From Prostheceraeus crozeri (taxonomy: Eukaryota; Platyhelminthes; Polycladida; Euryleptidae), in contig CAJQUW010007939.1 in the NCBI GenBank assembly GCA_907163375.1, positions 22,010 to 86,009 of the forward strand: 64,000 nt of DNA, in the 5' to 3' direction. The notes under the pieces were generated by a model that did no database searches, was not told where the DNA came from, and saw only the letters and a list, made by a program, of their open reading frames with translations. The position numbers and the translations under genes are program-made. Shown here piece after piece: positions 1 through 11,063 of the stretch (positions are counted from its first letter, which is position 1; each line of letters begins with the position of its first letter).

Positions 1-2465
1 ATATAAATCATTTAGTGATTAATTGAAAAGTTCCAACGGCATTTTATTTATCTGATAAATCTCTGTCGTTAAAGAAGCTTTCGATGTGTTTATTCCAGAA
101 GAGCGCTAGGTTTCTTGACCGTTAGAAGGAGAAATTATCCAATAATTAGAATTTTTATCTTTGAATTCTTGAAATGTTCTTACAACCAGTACACCGACTA
201 CCTTCGATTATGACTCCGTGAACCAAATTTTAATTCGTATTCCAGTGTTGAAAAATTGCAGAATAGTTGTTAATCACTGGCACAAATAGACACAGTTTAT
301 TAAATCCATGGAAAAGTAGGCTATTTCATATGAAACAATGCCACCATCTCTCTTAAAATTATCTTCATGAAAATCCTGCAATTTGCTGTCAACAACTTTC
401 ACAACCAGCTGGCGATTAGTTTGACTATGATATAATGTTTTAGATCGAATATGATCTACAAACCATAGATTTTTCCATGTGCCATCATTGTACATAGGCA
501 AGATATCAAACTTCCATTCTAGTGTACTATTATCCACTTCTATGTACTGTACACATGCATGCAATTGTTCGAACATTGCTATTTGACACGTGCAAATTAA
601 AGCATTTGCCTATAAAGGCAAGATCGTGAAAGTCACCAGAAGCTGAATTGGTATTGAAACTGCGTACTGCATGTACATGTGATGGATCCAAAATTTGCAC
701 ATAGAGTACTTGGTAAAATATTACTAAATAAAAGAGGATGGAGTTTGTATAAACTTGCATCCAATGCAAGAGATAGGCTAGGCCTAGTCTCCCCTCATAA
801 TGAAGCAGATTGTAGATAGTCTGGCTCATTTCAGTTTAAATGCTACCATGCAGCTTTTGATAAGCAGGCTTTCTGTGTAGGAATGCGATACTGGATGCAA
901 TTTTCTGTTCACATAAATATTTTCTATGCATTCACAATATTTGTTTGTGGAGTTTATCGGCATTTTAATGATGAAACATGACTGCTTCAAATTTACAGCA
1001 TCAGGTGAAATGCAGAAAATTTCGTTACTTTTTTGTCCACAGAAAAGAAATTTCGATTTTTAGTGAAGATAGGCCTAAAACATTGTGATATCATCCTATT
1101 TCAACATTTTCATATGTCAAACCACAATCCACTCAGATTTGGCAAAGCTAGAATAAAAATGAAAATTACGCCGACGAAGAGATGACACAAAATTTCGGGG
1201 ACATCGGTTTTTAGTCTCTAAAACGCCAAATAATGAATATCAACACAACTACGCTCTCACAGATCGTCAGGTGAATGACACTATGCACAGCATAAAAGAG
1301 CTTTGGTCAGTTGCCTGCTGAATATGCTTCACAGGCTTCTAAAAAGTAGATAAATTTCCGGAGACATGCAAAAATCGGGTATTTTCAGAATTCAAGTGAA
1401 CCAAAAATATAATGGACAGTCAAATATATAAATAAAGATGTATGGGCCAGATAGAGCAAATGAAACCCTACAAAGTGATGTATTGTAGTTGACTATTTGA
1501 TCAATAACTCTGCGGAATCCAGGGAGGGACAAAAAATTGCAAAAAGTTCACTTTTTTCTGGATTTCTCCATAAACTCGCCTATATAGTCCCATCCTTCTG
1601 CTCACTTTGCTAAATCCCATTGGATTTGTACTGAGATTCAGCTCAAGCGACACGATCAAATGCACTTACTCATAGGCCTACATTAGTATTCTGTATAATA
1701 ATAGCTTGCTTTTTTAAATTATCAATGACAAGTAGAAGTGAAAGCGAATATGCAAGTACATCAACAGGTAGGCCATAACTAAGGCAAAATTGCTATGAAA
1801 TTAACGAAGTTGCATCATGAGTAGGCCTAGAAAATTCTTTAAATATTTTGAAGAGCTGCAAGTGTTAGCTGATCCATTATTATATGCCTACATGCCGGCA
1901 TTTACATGTACAGTTCATCCATGAAATTTGACTGCTCCATGTAAATATTGATATGTTGTGTCAGTGTCATCATTTAATCAAAAAGTAGGCATTTTTCTAA
2001 TATCCAACTTATTTGATTGATTTTAAAACATGAAGCATTTTGTCAAAAACTTCTGTCCATAATATTAGGTCCTAAATAATGAGTTTGTCTCAATGGCATT
2101 GTCAAATGCAGGTTTACATGCAAACATACCGGTAATAATTAAGTTTGCAATAAGTTTGTCCAGGTGTCTCACTAATTAATTTCATATTTTGAACCTAGCA
2201 TCTTGATTTTAGCGGAAAGTCGAATATCAGTTGTTGATATACAGTGTTTCTATGCATGAATTTTGCTATGCTGTGTCGGCGGATTATCAATGTCACAGAG
2301 AAAAACACGCCTGATAGTTCTGATATAAATCTATTGCAATAAGAAATAAAAATTGCACCTCAGCAATACTGAGATTTCCATATATAAACACTATTATATT
2401 CAGCGCTTACTATACATAATCATGCTATAAATCATCAACTACACAAGAATGAAAGGAAAGGAATT
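1..2465. other. Intergenic stretch, nothing firmly recognised
   Basis: AT-rich host DNA with scattered TAGGCCTA-type words. Two minus-strand open stretches of about 100 codons (274-576 and 530-829) overlap in different frames. The first is hydrophilic and free of simple repeats, so it could be an exon of a gene extending left of the window. I recognise no family in it and could not define splice sites. No RNA gene or transposon protein was seen. Confidence 0.5.
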
Positions 2466-2755
2466 AAGGTGGAATACATAACTGACCAGTTGACGGGAGA
2501 TTATTTTATGTTGTCACCAGTTGAATCAGCAAAACTCCCCAAAGTTTGGTCGAGATTTATAATTTAAAGTCAAAAAGTAAAACACTTCAGACGGGCTTTC
2601 GGCGTCCTGCGCCTTCTACCGGGTTGCCATCGACTGACAGAAGGCGCAGGACGCCGAAGGCCCGTCTGGTGTTTTACTTTGACTTTAAATTATAAATCTC
2701 GACCAAACTTTGGGGAGTTTTGTTGATTCAACTTGTGAAAACATAAGGTGGAATA
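2466..2755. repeat. Foldback (hairpin) element, about 240 bp
   Basis: Arms of about 110 bp, roughly 2506-2617 and 2639-2746, are near-perfect reverse complements around a 21-bp loop (2618-2638). The GC-rich tip (for example GAAGGCGCAGGACGCCGAAG on the right arm) contrasts with AT-rich outer arms. The direct repeat AAGGTGGAATA flanks it at 2466-2476 and 2745-2755; this may be a target duplication or chance, because about 30 bp separate the left copy from the arm. No coding capacity, so a MITE or foldback element is likely. High arm identity suggests a recent origin. Confidence 0.75.
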
Positions 2756-3064
2756 GGCTACATTATTGAGCTCTCGAGATTCTTCATAAGAATTCAATAA
2801 AGATCTTGACATTTAATACTTGTGGAGAAAATGACATTTTCAAATTTTTATAGGATAATTCCTGTTTGAATAGTCCATGAAAATGTTACCGTATTCAATA
2901 TTTGTGGCAAGAAATCGCTTAGAGAAATGATAGGAAAGTCCCGTAAGGAATTAAGCCTGTTTGACGATGCTTCGATTTAACTGTTGACTAAACGGACTAT
3001 TCATGGAGAGAGATTTTGCACTCTTGCAGCAGCGAACGACACTTAGCAGCAAAAGTATCACTGA

Positions 3065-3070
3065 TTTTAT
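3065..3070 (-). terminator. Possible poly(A) signal for the CNTD1-like gene
   Basis: TTTATT on the plus strand reads AATAAA on the minus strand, about 390 bp past the stop codon of the CNTD1-like exon. It is the nearest clear hexamer I noticed. The rest of 2756-3456 shows nothing else. Confidence 0.3.
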
Positions 3071-3456
3071 TAAGCAAATTTAGAAAATCCCTTTGACTAC
3101 GTTGACATCTCGATTTCAAAAATATGACTAAAATATTCGCATGTTCAAACTCTACTATAACCAGACCTCAACTTTCTATCCTTAAAACATTTTTTAAGAA
3201 AAAATCATAAAGATTCATTCAAATATTGATGTATATTCATTTCACAAACAAAATTGTCAGAATTGAAATCTCATTCGATCGCAATTTCTCATAAAAAATC
3301 TGGTCAAGTATCTCGTATGTACAAAATCTCTACAATGCAGCAAGGTCAATCAGCAATCTCACAATATCTCACCAAAGACAAGTTCTACAGTGAGCAAGCA
3401 GTTGATACCATACTACTGCGTCGTTCGTTTCAATGAATCACAGTGACAAATATTCA

Positions 3457-4444
3457 TCAAATGGTCTCTATAATTGCTGATGCCATTCGATGAATTACTT
3501 TAGGCTGTGACACAATCAATGTAGAAATATGCTCAGTGGCATTGGAGATACTGTCTATTTCTCCTTTCAGTATCAGATATCCTAGGGTTACACCCGCAGC
3601 TAGTATGCTATCATTAGGGTCAGTATGGCAGTGAACAGCAGCATCAGCAGCAGGAGCCGAGTCTGTACACACAAAACGGGATACAAGAGAGCCGGAACTT
3701 TGGTAACGCCTTATGATATTCTCCCGATTTTGATAACAATGAAGCACTAAACTGTGAAGGACTTCGTCAGAATAACAAGAATCAATAAATTTGACACATT
3801 CACCCCGTTCTTCGGAAATTTGATTCACAAAATTTTTGAAAACAATAGCTATTTCAAAAATATGTTCAATAATGTCCATAAGATGGATTCTACAAGCAGA
3901 ATAATTCAAATGACGCCAAAGACGTAATTCTGAATGTAGCATTTCATTTTTAGTAATCGTCGAATTAAGTTTCTTTATTAAGTTAGTGGCCTCCTTTAGC
4001 TTCAGTACATGATGTCTATCAATCATTTTTGAAGCTAACTGCACAGCATTCACAACACGAATTGATAATGTATTCTCAGCACGTTTGATGTATTCCTTTT
4101 CACTGTCTGAGTGCTTGGACGTTTTTTTGTCCAGCCGTTTAAATAAGTTCTGCAAATATTCATTCAATAGTTCTAATGCCAAATATACCACTTCCTTTTT
4201 GGTTTTAACATTATCGCATATTGTTGCAGTCAAGTTAACCAAATCGAAGTTAACAATGAAATCGGAAGCAGGACGTTGCGAGATTTGATAAATATTACAC
4301 CATGACGACTGCAGGTAACTTGAATATTTGGGCAAGCGATTGATATTCACTGAACACGGAGGTGAATTTTCTGCATTGCATGACGATGATGAAAGGGAAC
4401 GAGGAGTAACTTGATGCTTCGACTTATTTGCTTTGTACTGATCC
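3457..4444 (-). CDS. CNTD1: CNTD1-like cyclin-fold protein, main (3') exon
   Basis: This minus-strand exon codes for about 328 residues and ends at a TGA at 3457-3459. The middle resembles vertebrate CNTD1 (cyclin N-terminal domain-containing 1, kin of nematode COSA-1), which marks and matures meiotic crossovers. Shared features are the cyclin-box helix core reading NAVQLASKM, then the stretch NEMLHSELRLWRHLNY, corresponding to VQLASKL and KEELLESELDVLKSLNF in the human protein as I recall it. An open-frame ATG exists at 4470, but a good acceptor (polypyrimidine then CAG) lies between, so I start the exon at 4444 (DQYKANK...). A short upstream exon is expected to the right and was not found. 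The length already nearly equals human CNTD1 (about 330 residues), so little is missing. The alignment was made from memory; a more distant cyclin-like protein is the alternative. Confidence 0.6.
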
Positions 4445-5159
4445 TGAAAGTGGAAAACACGTATTATCAAGCATTTGTTTATATATGTTTTTAAAAATTA
4501 AAAGCATCAAAATGTGTGTAGATGCATCTAAAAATTTACATTATCATTTTACAAGCAGTTCCTACACAAATAATGCTGTTTTCACTGACGGAGACGAAAA
4601 CTTTTCCTTTTGTTGGTACTTTTTGTATTAGTATTTGTACTCTAAAATCAAAACCAATTATGTAAAGGAAACATGAGTGAAAGCTTTTGAATTTAGAAAA
4701 GATTTCGTATTTCATAGCGATGTCATAAAAATTAGAATGCTGATACAGTTTTCTGTTCCCGCAAAGCGTCATCATCACCAACGAAATGATAAACAGAAAA
4801 CAGGAAAAGCTAACAAGTAGAATCTTAAGAAAAGCGAATAATGCATGTACGGCGATGTACATTATTAAGAAAGTTGCAATTGCACTTCATTTTCACGGAT
4901 TGCCATTTTCATTAACTCTCATTTCATCATGCATTACCTCCCATTTTTTTAATTGCATAGGTAGTCACAAATGTAGCTTTATTACTTTCTTCGTGGATAA
5001 TTCTTTAAAAGAGCCACATATTAAAAGTCATAAATGTTTATTCTGAAATAGACAGAAAACGCAAAGCGATGGCTGCAAGGGCACTTACATGCAAGCGTTG
5101 ATAACACGTGCAACATATGCATACGCAAAGTTTAACATCAATAATAAATACATGCGATA
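4445..5159. other. Upstream flank of the CNTD1-like exon
   Basis: The first exon and promoter of the minus-strand CNTD1-like gene should lie here or further right. A 108-codon minus-strand open frame (4536-4862) is hydrophobic and unrecognised, and I do not call it. Nothing else is supported. Confidence 0.3.
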
Positions 5160-5400
5160 TATATTTACAAATTTACCGAGTGATCATGATGTACATGCAC
5201 ATCATATACCATCATAAACAAATTACATGAGACCTACATATTCACAAATTTTCAGAGTCATCATGATATACATCACATACCATATGCAAAATACGTGAGA
5301 CCTATAGGGCCTATATTTACAAATTCGATGAGTGATGATCACGACATGATAAGAGTCCACTGGATGGATCACAATGAGAGTCACAATGGAGCAAAAGAGT
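5160..5400. repeat. Degenerate tandem repeat, about 76-bp period
   Basis: Three diverged units begin with ACAAATT at about 5167, 5244 and 5319 and share ATCATGAT, ACATCA and TGAGACCTA blocks. A plus-strand open frame (5295-5567) runs out of the last unit and is probably not a gene. The following 5570-5976 contains nothing recognised. Confidence 0.55.
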
Positions 5401-5976
5401 GTAAATGTTTAACATCTAATATAGAAATGAATGTAACAAAATCATCTATACACAATTTACGCTTTAATGATCATGGTCAAAATATATGCAAATTCACTCG
5501 GATCAATGGGATTGAGACTCTTCTTGATCTTCATTATGATGAGAATCATTTTCAATGTGGAATATAAGAATATATCTATATAAAAATTTACCATCAGGTA
5601 TAAAAAACACTCATCAAATAATTTTATAAGAAATCACATATTAGCAGTCGCAGTATGAGCAAAATTCACTTAGATCAACTGATTTGAGTCTATTCTTGAA
5701 CATCATGAGGGTTGGAGTTTTCACTGTTGAATCGTTCAATGAATTCCATATTTTGATGACGCGAAAGAAAAACAATCCACTGAGATAGTTGCAACCATTT
5801 TTAACAGAAGTCTAATTTTATAGGACACCACTTCTTCACACTGAATTTCAACAACGTTTGTGGCATTTTTGATTACTTAGAGGGCACTGCTTCAGTCAGA
5901 TAAATCAATATTGCTGATACTACTACACGATCATGTCTTGTTGGCGTTCTACTTTATAATGCCATGAATTTTTGAT

Positions 5977-6476
5977 ATTTTCTGCATTTTAACGGAACAC
6001 CATAGGAACAGGCTATTCTAATTCACTGAGCCAAGTGCCGCACTGATTTTGATGAAAAAGGAGATCATTTTTTTAAGACCGACCATCATAGCCATTTCCG
6101 TCAAAGCCATTACGGCAAGCAGAGCGACGTGGACAGGACAGGATAACCCTGACGTTCACGGTGGGACGACAACGTTGGCTTAGTGATAAACACCGCTATT
6201 TTTGGCAAATTCAACTCATCATTGACTCTTCAGACCGACATCCTTGGTGACTGATTGAATGAGGCCATCAGTGTCAATGTTCTCGTCCCAACGTGAATAT
6301 CGGGGTTGTTCTGTCTTTCCCAAATCGCCCTGCTTGCCCGTCATGGCTTTGATAAGATGCCTATGATGGGCGGTCTTAAAGAAATGACCTCACTTTTTTA
6401 TCAAATCCAGTAAGGTATTCACCTCAGAGAATCAGAATAGCCTATCCCTATGGTGTTCCGCTAAAACGCAGAAAAT
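5977..6476. mobile_element. Imperfect foldback / MITE, about 500 bp
   Basis: Ends are inverted: ATTTTCTGC at 5977-5985 and GCAGAAAAT at 6468-6476. The arms, roughly 5977-6190 and 6265-6476, align over about 200 bp with many substitutions and small indels; shared blocks include CGGAACACCATAGG, TTTAAGACCG and CAAAGCCAT. There is no open reading frame of note and no clear target duplication. A non-autonomous DNA element, older than the 2.5-kb foldback, is the simplest reading. Confidence 0.65.
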
Positions 6477-7460
6477 GCACAAATATGATATGCTAAACAA
6501 CATGGAATAGTATGTTGGATATGTAGAATGAGTCAAATTCATCATGATATGCGATCCAGCAAACATTCATGATCATCCTAAAAATCTAAAGATGGCATGA
6601 TGTTGGACGTAATCGCAGAAATTCATTTTTCAAGTTCAAATTTTCAAATTTAATTTTCAGCAAGTCATCGATTTTTAGGTTTTTGTATGCAACTGGTTAA
6701 GAATATGCAGGAAGTAAAAGTTTAGAAATTTTGATGGAAGGTCATCATATTTCATTTTTGGCGGTGTCGGATGTAACACGAGCGAATCAACTTATAAATC
6801 ACTCCAAAAAAAGTGGCATCAAAATCGTAATTTTGTGTTGCTGTTTCATTTCACAATGTTTTGATTGCATCTTTCCATTCTAATGGCATAATGTAAGGCT
6901 AAATCCCTTATATTCATAAATGCTATTGAAAGACAATCATGACATCTTTGTAGGCGTCATTATCAAGCTCTGTACGTACTCCTTTCCTCGTTTTTTGGTT
7001 TGTGAATTTCGACACTAAGAAAATATGTTCAATTTTGTTCTTGAATTACGACCATAACGATCTTCGACACTAACTGAACATATCTTCGAGCAAAGACATA
7101 TTCGCTGTCATTTTTTAATCATCAAAGACCTACAAAGGCCTACATAAGAAAATGCAGTGATACACATATGACGTATAACATTTTCCAAAGAGTTCAAGAC
7201 GAACAAAGTATCCGGACTTTCTCGATATAAAAGTTAATTGGTCGATCACAGATTAAGTATGAAGTAAAACTAACTTAATCTGTGATCGACTATGCAAACT
7301 ATACTTGAAGTATTTTAATCGAAGCAGAATTGGGTGCACTCTCTTCTTGAGTACTACACAAGGGCGATATAGCAGATTAGTGAAGGGATTGGCGTAGACA
7401 AAAAAGCGTGAAATTATAATATTCCCTGCCATGCAAAAATACGTGCTAGCATCTCATGGA
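6477..7460. other. Intergenic; one perfect 18-bp hairpin
   Basis: No gene seen. At 7241-7258 and 7273-7290 a perfect 18-bp inverted repeat (left arm GTCGATCACAGATTAAGT) surrounds a 14-nt loop. This could be a small hairpin transposon scar or an expressed hairpin; nothing in the sequence decides between them. Confidence 0.5.
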
Positions 7461-7466
7461 ACTCCC
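7461..7466. repeat. Target-site duplication, left copy (ACTCCC)
   Basis: ACTCCC directly abuts the left tip of the palindromic element and matches the hexamer abutting its right tip in the same orientation. Confidence 0.85.
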
Positions 7467-7781
7467 AGTAGTAAGCAAGTGACAAACACTCGACCGGCGC
7501 CCCCCCCCCTCTGGAACGGCAGAGTGTCGTGGTCGGCCGCCGTGGTGCTTCGGGTCTGAGTCCCCCCCCCTCTGGAACGACAGAGTCTGTCGTGGTGTGC
7601 CGGCCAGGTGGGTTCACAACATGTTCGCTGACTCCCCCCCCCCCTCTGCAACGACAGAGTGTGAGACTCGAGTGAGTTGGTCCGACCGCCTGGTTGACGT
7701 GGGCGACCGTCTAGGTTGACGTGGGCGACCGTCTAGGTTGACGTGGGCGACCGTCTAGGTTGTCGTGGATGGTGAAATGGC
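7467..7781. repeat. Left tip block: C-tract hairpins and 22-bp minisatellite
   Basis: GC-rich terminal part of the left arm. Three poly-C tracts (from about 7500, 7562 and 7634) are each followed by CTCTG...CAGAG, a 5-bp-stem hairpin motif with a 6-nt loop. At about 7692-7760 there are three copies of a 22-bp unit containing TTGACGTGGGCGACCGTC. No gene. Confidence 0.8.
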
Positions 7782-10260
7782 TACCAGATTCGGATTCAGC
7801 GTCAAATTCTGCATCTGTGGTGTGATTTCCAGCTCAATCGGCGAGAAAAACTGTTTCTTCAAATTTTAACAGAGTTAAAATTTGGGACGTTTTGGTGTGT
7901 AGCGCCCAAACGAAGCATCGGATGAGAAAAGGGAGGCCAGATTCGGAATCTACGTGAAATTTTGGGTTAGGAAGGACGTTTCCAGCGAAATCGGAGATAA
8001 AAAATTTTTCGCTGACGTCCCCCCCCCCCCTCTGGACAGCTTGCTTCGATTTTGGCTTCCAGTGGACGGATTTTGTCGTGCGATAGCTCGTTTGAAAGCT
8101 AAGAGTAAGACAAATTCATTGAAAGAATCGGCTTGTTCCTATCTGTCTTCGTTTAGGTGTGAGACGCCATTTAAGATTTTGGGACATTGGCGAAAAACGA
8201 CAGAGTTAGAATTTGGGACGTTTTGGGCTCTAGCTTCAAAACGAAGCATCGGATTGGAAAACGGATTTCAGATTTGGAATCAGTGTCAAATTCTCTATCT
8301 GTATGGTGAGTTTCAAGTCAATCGGAGAGAAAAAATTTTCAACATTTTTCGAAAAAACGACAGAGTTAGAATTTGGGACGTTTTGGTGTGTAGCGCCCAA
8401 ACGAAGCATCGGATGAGAAAACGGAGGCCAGATTCGGAATCTACGTGAAATTTTGGGTTAGGAAGGATGTTTCCAGCGAAATCGGAGATAAAAAATTTTT
8501 CGCTGACGTCCCCCCCCCTCTGGACAGCTTGCTTCGATTTTGGCTTCCAGTGGACGGATTTTGTCGTGCGATAGCTCGTTTGAAAGCTAAGAGTGAGACA
8601 AATTTAGTGAAAGAATCGGCTTGTTCCTATCTGTCTTCGTTCAAAAGTTAGAGCGGTTACAAGATTTTAGGTCGGAGCTCGCTTACCTGAAAAAATCCTA
8701 AGTGTCAGAGTGACTTTGTATGGGTAAAATTTTGAAAATTTTCCAAAGTGTGGAATTTCGACCTGGGACCGTCACCAAAACATTTTTCATCAAATTTTGA
8801 AATTTCACTGACGTCCCCCCCCCTCTGGACAGCTTGCTTCGATTTTAGCTTCCAGTGGACGGATTTTGTCGTGCGATAGCTCGTTTGAAAGCTAAGAGTG
8901 AGACAAATTCAGTGAAAGAATCGGCTTGTTCCTATCTGTCTTCGTTCAAAAGTTAGAGCGGTTACAAGATTTTAGGTCGGAGCTCGCTTACCTGAAAAAT
9001 CCTAAGTGTCAGAGTGACTTTGTATGGGTAAAATTTTGAAAATTTTCCAAAGTGTGGAATTTCGACCTGGGACCGTCACCAAAACATTTTTCATCAAATT
9101 TTGAAATTTCACTGACGTCCCCCCCCCCCTCTGGACAGCTTGCTTCGATTTTGGCTTCCAGTGGACGGATTTTGTCGTGCGATAGCTCGTTTGAAAGCTA
9201 AGAGTGAGACAAATTCAGTGAAAGAATCGGCTTGTTCCTATCTGTCTTCGTTTAGATGTGAGACGCCATTTAAGATTTTGGGACATTGGCGAAAAACGAC
9301 AGAGTTAGAATTTGGGACGTTTTGGACTCTAGCTTCAAAACGAAGCATCGGATTGGAAAACAGAGACCAGATTTGGAATCAGCGTGAAATTCTTTATCTG
9401 TATGGTGAGTTTCAAGTCAATCGGAGAGAAAAAATTTTCAACATTTTTCGAAAAAACGACAGAGTTAGAATTTGGGACGTTTTGGTGTGTAGCGCCCAAA
9501 CGAAGCATCAGATGAGAAAACGGAGGCCAGATTCGGAATCTACGTGAAAATTTTTGTTAGGAAGGAAGGATGTTTCCCCAGAAATCGGGAGAGAAAAATT
9601 TTCAACAAAAAAACGACAGAGTTAGAATTTGGGACGTTTTGGTGTGTAGCGCCCAAACGAAGCATCGGATGAGAAAACGGAGGCCAGATTCGGAATCTAC
9701 GTGAAATTTTGGGTTAGGAAGGATGTTTCCAGCGAAATCGGAGAGAAAAAATTTTCGGCTGACGTCCCCCCCCCCCTCTGGACAGCTTGCTTCGATTTTG
9801 GCTTCCAGTGGACGGATTTTGTCGTGCGATAGCTCGTTTGAAAGCTAAGAGTAAGACAAGTTCAGTGAAAGAATCGGCTTGTTCCTATCTGTCTTCGTTT
9901 AGGTGTGAGACGCCATTTAAGATTTTGTGACATTGGCGAAAAACGACAGAGTTAGAATTTGGGACGTTTTGGGCTCTAGCTTCAAAACGAAGCATCGGAT
10001 TGGAAAACGGATTTCAGATTTGGAATCAGCGTCAGATTCTTTATCTGTATGGTGAGTTTCATGTCAATCGGAGAGTTTCAAGTCATCGGCGAGAAAAATT
10101 TTCAACATTTTTCGGAAAAACGACAGAGTTAGAATTTTTGCGATGGCTGCCTACTGTAGAGCCAAAACGAAGCATCGGATGGGAAAACGGAGGTCAGATT
10201 CGGATTCAGCGTCAAATTCTACATGGAAATGGTGTATTTCCAGCTCAATCGGAGCACTAG
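7782..10260 (+). repeat. Left outer tandem array with C-tracts
   Basis: Higher-order tandem repeat built from diverged sub-units of about 170 bp (each with CGACAGAGTTAGAATTTGGG, AAACGAAGCATCGGAT and AATCGGAGAGAAAAA) plus roughly 300-bp units. Five C-tracts of about 9-12 C (near 8019, 8510, 8815, 9119 and 9765) each sit between GACGTC and TCTGGACAG. Open frames of 68-164 codons run through the units in register; because every unit repeats the same frame, I regard them as by-products of the repeat and not as genes. Confidence 0.8.
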
Positions 10261-10329
10261 AACCGGAGATAGACGGGATTTTTAGTGTTTGGATGATGGG
10301 TATTACGTCATCAGCTGATCGCCACACAC

Positions 10330-10337
10330 TATATAAG
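10330..10337 (+). promoter_or_regulatory. TATA box 1, left arm
   Basis: TATATAAG at the inner edge of the outer array, preceded by TGACGTAA-like and CAGCTG words at about 10300. It opens the unique segment and points toward the centre of the palindrome. The first ATG downstream (10406) starts a 12-codon frame whose end overlaps a possible splice donor (CTGTAAGA near 10439). Confidence 0.6.
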
Positions 10338-10401
10338 CTGGGAACCGACGGAGACTTGTCATTTAGAGGAGAACGATTGTCAGTAGGTCGTCTCTCTGAG
10401 C

Positions 10402-10419
10402 TCCGATGATAGCTTCGGA
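10402..10419 (+). promoter_or_regulatory. Start-codon hairpin with GATAGC loop
   Basis: TCCGA (10402-10406) pairs with TCGGA (10415-10419) around the loop TGATAGCT. The ATG at 10406-10408 lies on the stem-loop border. The loop hexamer GATAGC is the exact complement of the GCTATC loops found several times downstream on the same strand. It is about 70 nt downstream of TATA box 1, so it would lie in the 5' part of that transcript. Confidence 0.45.
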
Positions 10420-10820
10420 CATTCCAAATTCCAAGTTTCTGTAAGAAACCGACTTAGAAAATTTCATTGCTGATATCAGCTAAGGCGTCAGACTTAGAGG
10501 TTCGCCAGGAGATGGCCTTCGTCTCCAGGCCATAAAAGACTCCAAAACTTTAAAGGCTCGTAACTTTGCTTCTACAAGTCCGTTTGACTTGATTCAAAAA
10601 AGGTTCGGTCGCTATTGACCTGCCCTAAGTGATGGACTACTTATAAAATTTCATAAGTAGTGCTAAAAAGTTGAAAAATTTAAATTCACTAGTTTTGGAG
10701 GTTTTCTGGGGTTTTCGACCCTGCTGAAGTCAATGAAAGCATTTTTAATGATGTCTGAGCCAGTCTTCTCATGGTATAAGCGGCTTTTCACTGAAAGCGA
10801 GCAAGACACGGAGAGTTTTG

Positions 10821-11025
10821 CTGTAATATTCCACTGACAGGGTGTTCCTTCGGGACGGCGGACGATGCCGTAGTGATAAGTGTGGCAAGGGAATGTGTCA
10901 TATTTAAGACCGTAACCGCTGGGACAACTCATGTCTCATGTTGGGCATTTGACACAGCTCTCAACGTAGCACTTTGAACGCCAATCGGTTGAGTCTTAGC
11001 TATCTTGTCATGGGTGGCCTCTAAA
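10821..11025 (+). ncRNA. Structured repeat family, copy A (left arm)
   Basis: First of four diverged copies (A-D). It begins with TGTAATATTCC, has a UUCG-capped hairpin (TCC TTCG GGA, 10846-10855), then ACGGC/GCCGT (10855-10859 with 10867-10871) around a 7-nt loop that differs from that of copy B. Further conserved blocks are TCAACGTAG and CGCCAA. The conserved stems with changing loops suggest a structured RNA, but transcription is not shown. An antisense open frame (10663-10932) crosses it and is not conserved in copy B. Confidence 0.4.
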
Positions 11026-11063
11026 CATCTCCATTGCAAAACGCTGGTGAATCAAGCTCTCTA

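Noticed and set aside
274-829. Two overlapping minus-strand frames as a gene end
   Set aside because: No recognised motif, no defined splice sites, and the frames overlap in different registers; kept only as a remark.
4445-4470. ATG at 4470 as the start of the CNTD1-like protein
   Set aside because: The 26 bp downstream of it look like a polypyrimidine tract and CAG acceptor; the first residues would be an intron end.
7954-9547. Open frames of 68-164 codons in the outer arrays (and mirrors at 27963-31980)
   Set aside because: They exist because each repeat unit lacks stops in one frame; starts and ends move with the repeat, there is no promoter, and the proteins contain no recognisable fold.
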